From assembly GCF_000935355.1 (NCBI RefSeq), contig NZ_JXZC01000002.1:459516-523515 (forward strand): a DNA stretch of 64,000 nt, in the 5' to 3' direction. Positions 28,066 through 36,873 of the stretch are shown piece after piece (position 1 is the first letter of the stretch; each line of letters opens with the position of its first letter). The DNA comes from Rossellomorea aquimaris. GTDB lineage: Bacteria > Bacillota > Bacilli > Bacillales > Bacillaceae_B. Made by a program: the position numbers and the translations under genes. Under the pieces are notes generated by a model. It was not told the origin of the DNA, did not search any database, and was given only the letters and a program-made list of their open reading frames with translations.

Positions 28066-28513
28066 TATGGTTACTTCCCTTCAGTCTATATAAGGTTGTA
28101 TCGATGACGAACTTATTGTTGGGATGGTGCTTATCTGTGATAGTGACGAGTAAAGGATAATCGCTCTTGCTTGGTTTGATGGGTTCCTCCGGGGCCTTTT
28201 CCAGTGAAAAACACAGATCGCTATGATGAAACTCCTCTTCTTCTTCACTGTATTTCACTTTGATGGTACATTCCGGATTTTCCAATTCATAGAATTCAGA
28301 AGTCTGATGAATCCTCGTCAACTTCATCGTCAGAATATTGGCTTCCTGCTGAATACTATTTTGCGAGACTGCCTTTTTTGTATAATGGATCCCTTGAAAG
28401 AATACATTCCATATAACTGCACCTATAATCGACAAAATGGTTAAAGTAGCAAGGACTTCAACAAGCGTCAGGCCACGTTCGTTATGTATCAATGTAGAAG
28501 CCCCCTTAGTCAT
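28058..28513 (-). CDS. Prepilin-type pseudopilin (PulJ/ComGF-like)
   Basis: A 151-residue protein with leader NERG and then LTLVEVLATLTILSIIGAVI, a canonical type IV prepilin N-terminus with Glu at position 5 of the mature protein. It overlaps the upstream pseudopilin gene by 8 bp and the downstream one by 8 bp. A TTG at 28492, eight bases after AAGGGGG, is an alternative start giving a shorter leader (MIHNERG). It is probably processed by a PilD/ComC-type peptidase and assembled as a minor pilin. Confidence 0.75.
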   Translation of the reverse strand: MTKGASTLIHNERGLTLVEVLATLTILSIIGAVIWNVFFQGIHYTKKAVSQNSIQQEANILTMKLTRIHQTSEFYELENPECTIKVKYSEEEEEFHHSDLCFSLEKAPEEPIKPSKSDYPLLVTITDKHHPNNKFVIDTTLYRLKGSNHNE

Positions 28514-28925
28514 TTATCATCACGTATCCGTAGGTTTCACTTACTATTTTTTGATCTTCAAGCACTTGGATGAGCAATCGATGAGCTTTTGCTGGAGATG
28601 GGGATTCTGTTGCATCTAAATCAGAGTGTTTATTGATTGTTACATTCACCTTGAATCCATCGATTGTGGAAGTGAAATACTGATGGTGCGGGTCTGTCCC
28701 TTCATTTTTCACGTAATGTGGTGGCGGTGTTTCAAGGCTGCCCCGTTCTTTCCACAGAGCAAGCTCTCCCCTGGCCACGTTCACAGCCTTCATTTTCTCG
28801 CCATTATATGCGTTCATCCTGCCCATCTGTGGAAAGAAATTTACAATCGTCAAGAGAACGATCGATAAGATCACCATCGACAGGAGCACTTCTAGTAACG
28901 TCATCCCTTTTTCATTTTGCGTCAT
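28506..28925 (-). CDS. Prepilin-type pseudopilin (PulI/GspI-like)
   Basis: A 139-residue protein with leader NEKG and mature start MTLLEVLLSMVILSIVLLTIV, with Glu at position 5. I used the ATG at 28923-28925, giving a short leader downstream of GGGGAGG; an in-frame TTG at 28937 abuts that site and is unlikely. It is the first gene of the three-gene pseudopilin operon. No assembly ATPase, inner-membrane platform or peptidase gene is nearby, so these must be supplied from elsewhere (for example the com genes). Confidence 0.75.
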   Translation of the reverse strand: MTQNEKGMTLLEVLLSMVILSIVLLTIVNFFPQMGRMNAYNGEKMKAVNVARGELALWKERGSLETPPPHYVKNEGTDPHHQYFTSTIDGFKVNVTINKHSDLDATESPSPAKAHRLLIQVLEDQKIVSETYGYVMIND

Positions 28926-29040
28926 GATCTTATCCAACCTCCCCTTAAGATGATTATATTTTCCTATATCGATTATACCATTTCCATTCTACTAATCACT
29001 CGATCATTTGCTAAAATCAACCAAAAAATCGATGCCAATC

Positions 29041-29086
29041 TATCGGTGCCAGGCACCAACATCATGTTTGGTGCCTGGCACCGATA
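29041..29086. repeat. Perfect 19-bp inverted repeat, GGTGCCAGGCACC family
   Basis: TATCGGTGCCAGGCACCAA (29041-29059) and TTGGTGCCTGGCACCGATA (29068-29086) are exact complements with an eight-base loop. It lies 27 bp beyond the kinase stop codon and may end that transcript. Confidence 0.85.
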
Positions 29087-29112
29087 GATGGCACCGATAG
29101 ACCGGTATTCTT

Positions 29113-30234
29113 TTAGATAACCAGATTGGATCCTACAGGAATACCGATCGTAAACGTCGTCCATTCGTCGTTTGATTGACAACGAATTTCACCGCCATGC
29201 TTCTCGATCAGCTTTTTACAGATATATAGACCGATTCCGGTTCCAAGATCTTTCGTCGTGTAAAAAGGTTCAAAGATGGCTTCGATGGTCTCCTCTTTAA
29301 TCCGTGGCCCATTGTTGGAGATTTCCAGTTTTGTCTTGCCTGCTTCTTCTTGGCAGCAAACGGTGATCTGACGGTGCCCTTCCACTTCTTGAAGGGCGTC
29401 AATCGAGTTCATGATGAGGTTAAGAAAAACCTGTCTAAGCTCATCCCTGTTCCCCAATATCTTTATGGTCGTATCACACTTAAAGTCAATGGATACATCA
29501 CCATCCAGAAGGCTGGGATACAGGAATTCAATGGTTTCTTCCAGGTGGTCGGAAAGGACGATTTCTTCTCTCGTACTATCAATTAAATCCTTTCTCGACA
29601 CATGGAGGAATTGAGAGATGCGGTAATTCAATTGCTCAAGCTCATGCTGCATAATATCCAGATAAGGTAAGTCGGGATAACCGTTCTGCAAGAGCTTGGT
29701 GAACCCGATGATGGAAGTGAGTGGATTTCTGAATTCATGGACAAAGCTCGAGCTCATCTGGCCCAGGATCGTCAGCCTTTCTTTATGGGTCTGATCAATA
29801 TACAACTCTTTTTCGTGGAGCTGCTGCTCTTTGATTTCCGTATATTTTCTGACGGCCAAGTAGGAAAAACGGTCGAATAACGCATTGATCTCTTCAAAAA
29901 TGGGCTGTAATTCCCGGAGCTCGATCCCTGAGTTGCTGACCCATTTTATAATGATGCTTTTTCCTATATTCACGTTGTACACAAACTCACTGATATTGAC
30001 GTTTGCGTTGACCCGTTCCAGTGCGGTCTTGTGTGCAAGATAAGTGATTTCTTCTTCAGTGAGGGGCTTCTCAATCGCACGTTTCACTAATTCAAACATT
30101 TTCACCCCATTTTTCAACACTTCTTCTTTATATAAATCGTTTTCTGAAATAACGATGTCTTTTAGCCAATTATGTAAAAATTCCTCTGAATGGTCTTCCA
30201 GGAATTGTATCAGCATGGTTGAAGCACTAGTCAT
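29113..30234 (-). CDS. Orphan cytoplasmic sensor histidine kinase (sporulation-kinase-like)
   Basis: A 373-residue soluble kinase. The N-terminal all-helical sensor (about 1-140) resembles the HisK_N type found in Bacillus sporulation kinases. The HisKA box has the phospho-acceptor H166 in SFVHEFRNPLTS, and the ATPase domain shows the N box (NLIMNSIDAL), GTGIGL and the F box EPFYTTK. No membrane helix and no adjacent response regulator, so it may feed a phosphorelay such as Spo0F. The initiation codon is the ATG at 30232-30234 with a weak ribosome site. Confidence 0.82.
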   Translation of the reverse strand: MTSASTMLIQFLEDHSEEFLHNWLKDIVISENDLYKEEVLKNGVKMFELVKRAIEKPLTEEEITYLAHKTALERVNANVNISEFVYNVNIGKSIIIKWVSNSGIELRELQPIFEEINALFDRFSYLAVRKYTEIKEQQLHEKELYIDQTHKERLTILGQMSSSFVHEFRNPLTSIIGFTKLLQNGYPDLPYLDIMQHELEQLNYRISQFLHVSRKDLIDSTREEIVLSDHLEETIEFLYPSLLDGDVSIDFKCDTTIKILGNRDELRQVFLNLIMNSIDALQEVEGHRQITVCCQEEAGKTKLEISNNGPRIKEETIEAIFEPFYTTKDLGTGIGLYICKKLIEKHGGEIRCQSNDEWTTFTIGIPVGSNLVI

Positions 30235-30309
30235 TGAATGGCAGTCCCTTCATTCCGTTTATTGTCAAAATATTCGTTGATATCATCATAACAGAAAAAG
30301 AGGGATAGG

Positions 30310-30426
30310 ATGATAGTCATTTGGTATTTTATTAGTTGGGGAATACTTGAAACAGCTGAAAATAAAATAAGACCAATTTCCGCCCCAGGCGTGATCATTG
30401 GTCTTTCTATCATGTTGATAACCTAG
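30310..30426 (+). CDS. Possible small hydrophobic protein (38 residues)
   Basis: An ATG at 30310 lies five bases after AAAGAGGG. The product has two hydrophobic stretches (MIVIWYFISWGIL and GVIIGLSIMLIT) separated by a short charged segment. It runs opposite to its neighbours, overlaps the last 4 bp of the cell-wall-binding gene, and contains the inverted repeat that I also call as that gene's terminator. The double use of the sequence lowers confidence. Confidence 0.28.
   Translation: MIVIWYFISWGILETAENKIRPISAPGVIIGLSIMLIT
30369..30405 (-). terminator. Terminator of the cell-wall-binding protein gene
   Basis: AAGACCAAT (30369-30377) pairs with ATTGGTCTT (30397-30405), with a GC-rich inner part; the minus strand continues TATTTTATTTT. 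Confidence 0.65.
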
Positions 30427-31889
30427 AGGCCGCTGAGCTCTTCTACAACTTTTTGAGAAACAGCACCTTCTCCCCCAAGTACAGTATAGTACCACGTTCC
30501 ATTTTCTGAAATATACTTCCGTACAGGGTCGGGAACCTTATTTTTTTCTACCAGGATGATAGGTTCGTAGTATTTGGCAGCGAGTACAGAACCAGTCAGT
30601 GCATCGGCGAAGTTTTGACCGGTGGCAACGGTGATGATATCTCCCGGCATTTCAAGCTGTGTGGCGATGTTGACCGATGTTTCGTATCTGTTGGCACCTG
30701 AAATCCGTACAGGATTCTTTTTAGCAAGTTGCTTTTGGACTCCCTCCGAAATGGCTGATTTTCCTCCTACGATGATTGTGTCCGTGACATTTTTCAGAGC
30801 TTCCTTTGTTTCATCTGCTAATTCATTAGTAGGACTTAACAGGATCGGTATCCCACTTGAGGCAGCAAATGGTGCTATGGATAAAGCATCAGGGAAATTG
30901 CCTCCGTAGGCAATGATTGCCTGATCGTAATACCCTAATTCTTTTGCAATATTGGCCGCTGTCTCATATCGTGTTTTCCCGCCGATCCGGCGGACGTCCA
31001 AGCCGTTATTCTTTAGGTCCCTTGCAACATCAGCTGATATTGCACCCTCTCCTCCTAAAATCACAACTTCCTTGGCCCCTAATTCTTTTATTCGTTCTTT
31101 TACCTTACCATTTAAACGATCCTTAGGATTTAATAGGATCGGCGCATCTTTTTGGAAAGCGAAGGGGGAACCTGCCAAAGCGTCAGGGAATGTGGTAGCC
31201 CTTGCTAAAACAACTGTTTCGGCCCCGTCTGGCCATCCTACTTTTGAGATTTCAATCGCAGTTTCGTGCCGGTCGTTTCCATAAATCCGATACACATTAT
31301 CCACGGTTTCTTCTCCAGTGAATGCGGTCAACCCATATACTCCATCCCCGCCAAACACATTCAGGTCAGTGGCTGCAAGATAATACGACCCAGGAGGTAA
31401 TGAATAATAAATCTGGAGATTATCGCTTCCATCTTCCAGCCATTCATCAGGATAAACAGGCTCGCCTTCCGGGGTGAAAAGCAAATACCCAAGATCATTG
31501 AGAGTCGTCAATGTCGAGCCGTAAATATACGTATCCTGCGTTTCATCAATATTCAAACTATAAAAATCCAAGTCCTCCGCCCACCAAAAGGTGCCGAGTA
31601 CGATGTCGTCGAGGCGGATGTAGTCAGCCTGGTAAGGATAATCATTGGGTTCCTGTTCATACACTTCACCCATCAACCTCATTTCATCGGATTTCTTTAA
31701 TCCTTTCATCCTTTCTTTCAGCCTGGTGAAGGTTGAGTCATCAAGTGTCGTAGACGATTGTTTCTTTGAGAGAGAGTCAATTTCTTTCTTAATGGATGGG
31801 TGCTCAAACGGTCCTGCGGCAAGCGACGGTGAAACACTAAAACAGAAGATCAATAGAAATACAAATAAACCGGTACTGATTTTCTTCAT
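30423..31889 (-). CDS. Secreted protein with PPC-like domain and three cell-wall-binding-2 repeats
   Basis: A 488-residue exported protein. The signal peptide ends near PSLAAG (about residue 25). A PPC-like beta domain (about 75-195, EPNDYPYQADYI then LDFYSLNID) precedes three cell-wall-binding repeat 2 modules (PF04122, about 200-488), each with an R(I)xGxxRYETA-type start and an FPDALA-type motif. These repeats attach proteins non-covalently to the wall. The protein has no evident catalytic domain. The C-terminal VLGGEGAVSQKVVEEL matches those of the proteins at 44941 and 57601. AGGGG precedes the ATG. Confidence 0.85.
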   Translation of the reverse strand: MKKISTGLFVFLLIFCFSVSPSLAAGPFEHPSIKKEIDSLSKKQSSTTLDDSTFTRLKERMKGLKKSDEMRLMGEVYEQEPNDYPYQADYIRLDDIVLGTFWWAEDLDFYSLNIDETQDTYIYGSTLTTLNDLGYLLFTPEGEPVYPDEWLEDGSDNLQIYYSLPPGSYYLAATDLNVFGGDGVYGLTAFTGEETVDNVYRIYGNDRHETAIEISKVGWPDGAETVVLARATTFPDALAGSPFAFQKDAPILLNPKDRLNGKVKERIKELGAKEVVILGGEGAISADVARDLKNNGLDVRRIGGKTRYETAANIAKELGYYDQAIIAYGGNFPDALSIAPFAASSGIPILLSPTNELADETKEALKNVTDTIIVGGKSAISEGVQKQLAKKNPVRISGANRYETSVNIATQLEMPGDIITVATGQNFADALTGSVLAAKYYEPIILVEKNKVPDPVRKYISENGTWYYTVLGGEGAVSQKVVEELSGL

Positions 31890-32134
31890 GGTCCCAGCCC
31901 CTTCGAATTAAAAATGTATGTAATGCCCAACATTAAGTTGGTTTACAAACTTATTTTATTTGAAAAAGTTGAATTCTAGACGTGAAAATGTGGTTCTATT
32001 ATTTTCTTATAATGGTTAAGTGGAAAAGGGAATAGTTAAAATACGAGATTTCTTAGAAAGTGAGGTTAGAAAAAGAAAAGCAGTTGGGAATGTAAGGATG
32101 GAAATATCGAAAATTAAAATATCAAACTATGTCT

Positions 32135-32260
32135 TTAGAAAATACGTTTTCTTGGTTTGCTTAAAAACTTCATAAATACCCGTTTTTCTTCGGTTTTAAA
32201 GATTTTTATCCCTACTAATTTTAATGGTGTCCATATTTCTTTCATATAATATCCAGACAT
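32135..32260 (-). CDS. Small cationic protein of 41 residues, unknown function
   Basis: The ATG at 32258-32260 is preceded, at the ideal seven-base spacing, by a perfect AGGAGG. A sigma-A-like promoter lies upstream. The product begins MSGYYMKEIWTPLKLVGI and is strongly basic towards its end (RVFMKFLSKPRKRIF). It has no signal peptide and only weak amphipathic helix potential. I do not recognise it; possibilities include a small regulatory protein or a type I toxin-like peptide. The ribosome site and promoter make it more than a chance ORF. Confidence 0.5.
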   Translation of the reverse strand: MSGYYMKEIWTPLKLVGIKIFKTEEKRVFMKFLSKPRKRIF

Positions 32261-32311
32261 TATCATTCCTCCTAACACAGCAATTTGTTAACATATATTT
32301 CCTATACTTCT

Positions 32312-32339
32312 ATTATAGATTAAATTTCAGAATAGTCTA
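32312..32339 (-). promoter_or_regulatory. Promoter of the 41-residue ORF
   Basis: On the minus strand TAGACT (32334-32339), a 16-bp spacer and a perfect TATAAT (32312-32317), about 50 bp upstream of the start codon. Confidence 0.5.
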
Positions 32340-32734
32340 TAAATTAAGAAAGGCTACTTATCGACAACTTTTTCAGATGAGTGCACTACTATTATAGAGT
32401 TTATTAAACCCACGGCTAATCATATTATTATAGTATGGTTTATCCCTCTGCATAATTCTAATTACCCAAAAAACCACCATTTATAACCTTTTACTATTTA
32501 AATAATCTCTCCCATTATTCTTTCGCTTTCGACAATAACTAGTCCTTATTTATTACTTCGAAACCCGAAATGAATGAAAGAGAATGGTGTATCGCTCTAA
32601 TTTACCTATAGATCACTCCTTCTCCCACCAATAAATACCCATTTATTCAGACTATTAAGATAATAATAATGAATCATGTAATTATTTTCCTCCCTCTCTA
32701 TACTTGTACATAAGCTATTAAAGGAGGAAATAAT

Positions 32735-34387
32735 TTGAAGAAAATACTAATAACACCAATTATCCTTTCTACTTCTCTCTTTTCTGCCGCCCTTCCGTCC
32801 GGTGATGCCCTTGCCGTCCAACCCCAGGAACACGCAGTAAATGCAGCCTCTAAAGAATGGAATGACAATGCCAATGTCCCGCTTTTTGTAAAAGAAAAGC
32901 AGGCCGTCAAACGTCTTGCCGCCAATTCCAATGATGCTCTTAACTATCTGGATCAGCATAAAAGTAAAATTCGAATGAAGAATCCCAAAGCCAGTTTGAA
33001 AGTAAAGGAATCAAAGAAAGATGAGCTGGGGATGACCCACGTCCGCTTCCATCAAACAAAAAATGGACTGCCTGTTGAGGGATCTGAGATCATTGTTCAC
33101 TATAACCAAAACATTGAAATTACAGCCGTGAATGGTTCTTACAATGAACAGGTGGAAACGAGTGAACTGAATACATCTACACTCGTTACCAGTGAAAAAG
33201 CGGTAGAAGTTGCGAAATCCTCTGTTCATGCTCCTGAAAAAACAGAATACACCCCTACATCGGAACTCGTGATCTACCCGTTTGAAGGAAAGAATCATGT
33301 CGCCTACAAAGTGAATGTGAATTTTTTAGGAGAAGAGCCTGGAAACTGGTTAGTTTTCGTTGATGCGAAAAGTGGAAAAGTGGTTGATCAATATAATGGG
33401 ATCATGCATTCAGAAGAGATCAAAACCCAAACAGGAGCCGGGACCGGTGTACTAGGGGAACATCGCCTTTTACATATTTCTCAAGTAAAGGAACCGCATT
33501 CAGGCACCGAATTCCAGATGGCGGATTATAGTCATGAGGATTTGGAGGGGATTTTAACATACGATTATCCTTCAAGAGAGGTTTTCTCCAATAAAGATGC
33601 TTCATTTAAATCGGATTACGATCGTCCTGCCGTGGACGCCCATTATAACTCAGAGAAGGTGTATGAATATTATCTGAACGAACATGACCGAAATTCACTT
33701 GATGATGAAGGAATGGCGATCATTTCGTATGTTCATTTTGGTACAAATTATAACAACGCCTTCTGGAACGGACGACAAATGACGTATGGTGACGGAGATG
33801 GAGAATTCATGATTCCATTATCTGCCGGTCTTGACGTGGCCGCCCATGAAATGACTCATGGGGTCATTTCCAACTCGGCAAATCTTCTTTACCGTTTTCA
33901 ATCAGGGGCGCTGAATGAAGCTTACGCAGATATTTTCGGTGCATTGATCGATGACAAAAACTGGGAGCTCGGCGAAGACATCATGGCACCGGCTGCCAAA
34001 GCAGAGGGCAGGGAATCTCTTCGCAGCTTAAGTGACCCAAGCAAGTACCCGGTAGGAGCAAAATATGTAGAATACGGCAATGGTGAAGGCAAATATCCAT
34101 CGCATATGGATGAATTTTATGATCTTCCCCTTTCCCTCGACAACGGTGGAGTTCATATAAACTCCTCCATCATCAATCATGCCGCCTACCTGACGGCTCA
34201 GGATATCGGTCGTGAGAAGCTTGGGAAAATTTATTACCGGGCATTGACGGTTTATTTAACGCCTACGTCTGATTTCAGTGCTGCCCGTCAAGCAATCATT
34301 CAATCAGCTGTGGATTTGTATGGTGAAGACAGTCAAGAGGCGGAAGCTGCGGCCGGTGGCTTTGATTCTGTGGGGATTTTGGAATAA
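32735..34387 (+). CDS. npr: Neutral metalloprotease (M4, bacillolysin/thermolysin family)
   Basis: A 550-residue secreted pre-pro-protease. Signal peptide about 1-27 (ending SGDALA), FTP and PepSY pro-domains to about residue 230, then the mature enzyme. Zinc ligands and catalytic residues are H371, E372 and H375 (HEMTH), E395 (LNEAYAD) and H474 (GGVHINS). Length is typical. The start is a TTG seven bases after AAGGAGG. It degrades extracellular protein for nutrition. NprR-type regulators control such genes in relatives, and one NprR-like gene lies 6 kb upstream, but a direct link is only inferred. Confidence 0.93.
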   Translation: MKKILITPIILSTSLFSAALPSGDALAVQPQEHAVNAASKEWNDNANVPLFVKEKQAVKRLAANSNDALNYLDQHKSKIRMKNPKASLKVKESKKDELGMTHVRFHQTKNGLPVEGSEIIVHYNQNIEITAVNGSYNEQVETSELNTSTLVTSEKAVEVAKSSVHAPEKTEYTPTSELVIYPFEGKNHVAYKVNVNFLGEEPGNWLVFVDAKSGKVVDQYNGIMHSEEIKTQTGAGTGVLGEHRLLHISQVKEPHSGTEFQMADYSHEDLEGILTYDYPSREVFSNKDASFKSDYDRPAVDAHYNSEKVYEYYLNEHDRNSLDDEGMAIISYVHFGTNYNNAFWNGRQMTYGDGDGEFMIPLSAGLDVAAHEMTHGVISNSANLLYRFQSGALNEAYADIFGALIDDKNWELGEDIMAPAAKAEGRESLRSLSDPSKYPVGAKYVEYGNGEGKYPSHMDEFYDLPLSLDNGGVHINSSIINHAAYLTAQDIGREKLGKIYYRALTVYLTPTSDFSAARQAIIQSAVDLYGEDSQEAEAAAGGFDSVGILE

Positions 34388-34398
34388 AATACGATATT

Positions 34399-34433
34399 AA
34401 AAAAGCATGAAGAATCATTCTTCATGCTTTTTT
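34399..34433. terminator. Bidirectional terminator between the protease and the GGDEF-EAL gene
   Basis: Arms AAAAAAGCATGAAGAAT and ATTCTTCATGCTTTTTT are perfect complements around a single C, with A/T runs on both sides. It serves the two converging genes. Confidence 0.9.
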
Positions 34434-34438
34434 TATTC

Positions 34439-36859
34439 TCATAACCATTCAGGTAAAGAATTTTCCTTAAATACATTTTTTTCAAACTCCTCAGGAGGCA
34501 TTGGGTGACCAATCCCATATCCTTGTACCATATCACAATTACTACTTTTCAAAAAATGGTATTCTTCCCGACTTTCCACTCCTTCTGCGGTTACGTTCAA
34601 GTGAAGATGTTTTGCCATGGAAATTGTGCTTTTTACAATGGCTTGATGATCTTGATGAGAAGTTATTCCTCTAATGAAGGAACGATCGATCTTTAACGTA
34701 TCTAAGGGATATTTTTTTAAGTAACTTAGAGATGAATAGCCCGTTCCAAAGTCATCCATAGATAAACTTACTCCTAAACCCTTTAATTCCTGTAGTTTAG
34801 AAATCATTACTTCCTGATCACACATAGCAATGCTTTCTGTTACTTCAAAATCGATGTAAGCTGGTTTAATATTGTATTTCTTGATACTTTCTTCCACTTT
34901 TCCAACAAATGATTTGTCCATAAGTTGTCTGATCGAAATATTAACGCTTACTTTCAATTCTTTATATCCCGCCTCTTTCCATTGCTGAATTTGTTTCAAA
35001 GCATGATCGATTACCCATTGTCCAATAGGGATAATCAGCCCGGTTTCTTCAGCTATTGAAATGAATTCAACTGGTGATACATTACCTAAGGTTTTACTTT
35101 TCCAACGTATGAGCGCTTCCATTCCACATATCGATCCTGTCTTAACGTTTAAGAATGGCTGGTAAACAAGGTGAAATTCTTCCTTATCCAAGGCACTGCG
35201 TAATTCTTTCTCAATAACCATTTTCCTATAAAACTGTTGATTCATTTCTTTGGTGAATAATTGAAAGCTGTTCTTTTCTCTATCTTTAACATAGTACATT
35301 GCTGTATCAGCATTTTTCATTAACGTTTTTGCATCCTGACCATCTTCGGGATACATGCTGATTCCGATACTCGGGGTAATATAGAATTCTTGACCCTTGA
35401 TTACAAACTCTTCGCTAAATTGCTCAATAAGAAGCTTGGCTGTTTCAGTTGCTTTTCCTCTTGAAAAATCAGGAAACAGGAAAGTGAATTCATCGCCTCC
35501 CTGTCGATAGACTTTTGCATTAGACAGCTGGTTTATCTCAAGAAATTTCTCTAATCGTCTTGAAACTTCTATTAATAGTAAATCTCCAAAATCATGTCCC
35601 AACGTATCATTAATATATTTGAACCGGTCTAAATCAATCAACATGATAGCAGCACTGATGTTATGAGTAGTGTGATCCATTAATACCGTTGTTAAATCCT
35701 CATTGAACAGCCTTCTGTTCGGTAAGCCTGTTAAAACGTCATGATTTGCTTGATGAATGAGCTCATCTTCATGCCGCTTTCGCTGAGTAATATCTGTTGA
35801 TACCCCTAACAAAATGGTATCGTCTCCACTTACGATCGGAATTTTCGTCGTCTGCAGCCACATAACATTTCCGTCTTTATTAATAAACTCTTCCTCGGGG
35901 ATGGAAACACCTTTTAACTCAGAAAGGATCGCTTTATCATTATGAAAAGTATTGTTAGCCATTTCTTTATCAAGTTGCACATCAAAGTCCGTTTTCCCAA
36001 TCATTTCTTCTTTGGTTAAACCATAAAGCCCTGCGTAGGAGCCATTCACTAGAGAATAACGTCCATCTTTATCTTTTGCATATATGTAATTGGGATTTAA
36101 ATCAATGACCGTCCTTAGGAAAAGGCGTTGTTCATCAAGCTGTTTGTTCATATCTCTAACAATTGCAACATGCATTCGGTTCGAAAGAATTAAAATTGAT
36201 ATGGCAAACACCATGACTGAAATGGCACTGGGAAGCAATCTGGATTCAGGAAACATATTTAAAATCCCTATTCCATACCCAACAGCTGTCGAGAGAAGAA
36301 AATGAAACAAAAATGACCGCAAAGCTGAATGATGTATTCTTGTAGAAATAAAGAATGATAGGATCATACTTAATCCAAATAAAAACACATTGGTATGAAA
36401 GACCCATGATAATTCCCCATATATAGGGAAATAGAATTCAAAGGACCCCTTTGGTTTGATTAGAATCAATTTATCAATTCCATGCTTACTCCATCCTACT
36501 AAGTAAACAATAAAACTCCAGATATAAAAGAAAAGAACGCTATATTTATTCATCACAAAACGCCATTTACTTCTTTTAAAGTTTGGAAACTCTTCTTGAT
36601 AAATCGTGTATGCCACATAATACAACGTTGGAGATACTAGAATGGACCCTATCCTAAATAACCTGAAATATAGATCGATGGTTTCCTGGGATAATACTCC
36701 ATAAGCAAACAATAAAGCTACATCCACCTGCCAGAAAGAAGCTAATAGAAGAAAAAGAAATAAGACTTTAGAAAGTTTACTTTTCTTGAACAATAAAAGA
36801 ACAGTAATCCCAATACTAAATGGAATAAGGGCAACTAGTAGCGAAAAAATAAAAAACAT
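34439..36859 (-). CDS. Membrane-bound PAS-GGDEF-EAL cyclic-di-GMP protein
   Basis: An 806-residue protein with about seven N-terminal membrane helices (1-235), a PAS domain (about 245-365, DLNPNYIYAKDKDGRYSLVN), a GGDEF domain with an intact GGDEF active site (about 452) and an EAL domain with intact EAL (about 579) and DDFGTGYSSL. Both diguanylate cyclase and phosphodiesterase activities are possible. It would switch motility or biofilm state in response to a membrane and PAS signal. The next gene, a ketosynthase-like protein, lies just upstream with a 14-bp gap, so they are probably co-transcribed. Confidence 0.9.
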   Translation of the reverse strand: MFFIFSLLVALIPFSIGITVLLLFKKSKLSKVLFLFLLLASFWQVDVALLFAYGVLSQETIDLYFRLFRIGSILVSPTLYYVAYTIYQEEFPNFKRSKWRFVMNKYSVLFFYIWSFIVYLVGWSKHGIDKLILIKPKGSFEFYFPIYGELSWVFHTNVFLFGLSMILSFFISTRIHHSALRSFLFHFLLSTAVGYGIGILNMFPESRLLPSAISVMVFAISILILSNRMHVAIVRDMNKQLDEQRLFLRTVIDLNPNYIYAKDKDGRYSLVNGSYAGLYGLTKEEMIGKTDFDVQLDKEMANNTFHNDKAILSELKGVSIPEEEFINKDGNVMWLQTTKIPIVSGDDTILLGVSTDITQRKRHEDELIHQANHDVLTGLPNRRLFNEDLTTVLMDHTTHNISAAIMLIDLDRFKYINDTLGHDFGDLLLIEVSRRLEKFLEINQLSNAKVYRQGGDEFTFLFPDFSRGKATETAKLLIEQFSEEFVIKGQEFYITPSIGISMYPEDGQDAKTLMKNADTAMYYVKDREKNSFQLFTKEMNQQFYRKMVIEKELRSALDKEEFHLVYQPFLNVKTGSICGMEALIRWKSKTLGNVSPVEFISIAEETGLIIPIGQWVIDHALKQIQQWKEAGYKELKVSVNISIRQLMDKSFVGKVEESIKKYNIKPAYIDFEVTESIAMCDQEVMISKLQELKGLGVSLSMDDFGTGYSSLSYLKKYPLDTLKIDRSFIRGITSHQDHQAIVKSTISMAKHLHLNVTAEGVESREEYHFLKSSNCDMVQGYGIGHPMPPEEFEKNVFKENSLPEWL

Positions 36860-36873
36860 AAGAAGTAACCCCC

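Larger units (their letters stand above)
31890..32734. other. 845-bp AT-rich region between the cell-wall protein and the neutral protease
   Basis: The only coding signal I can support is the 41-residue ORF at 32135-32260 (minus). The region 32340-32720, upstream of the protease, is AT-rich and contains TATAAT-like strings (for example near 32390 and 32430) but no clear promoter with a good -35, no terminator and no RNA motif that I recognise. Confidence 0.6.
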
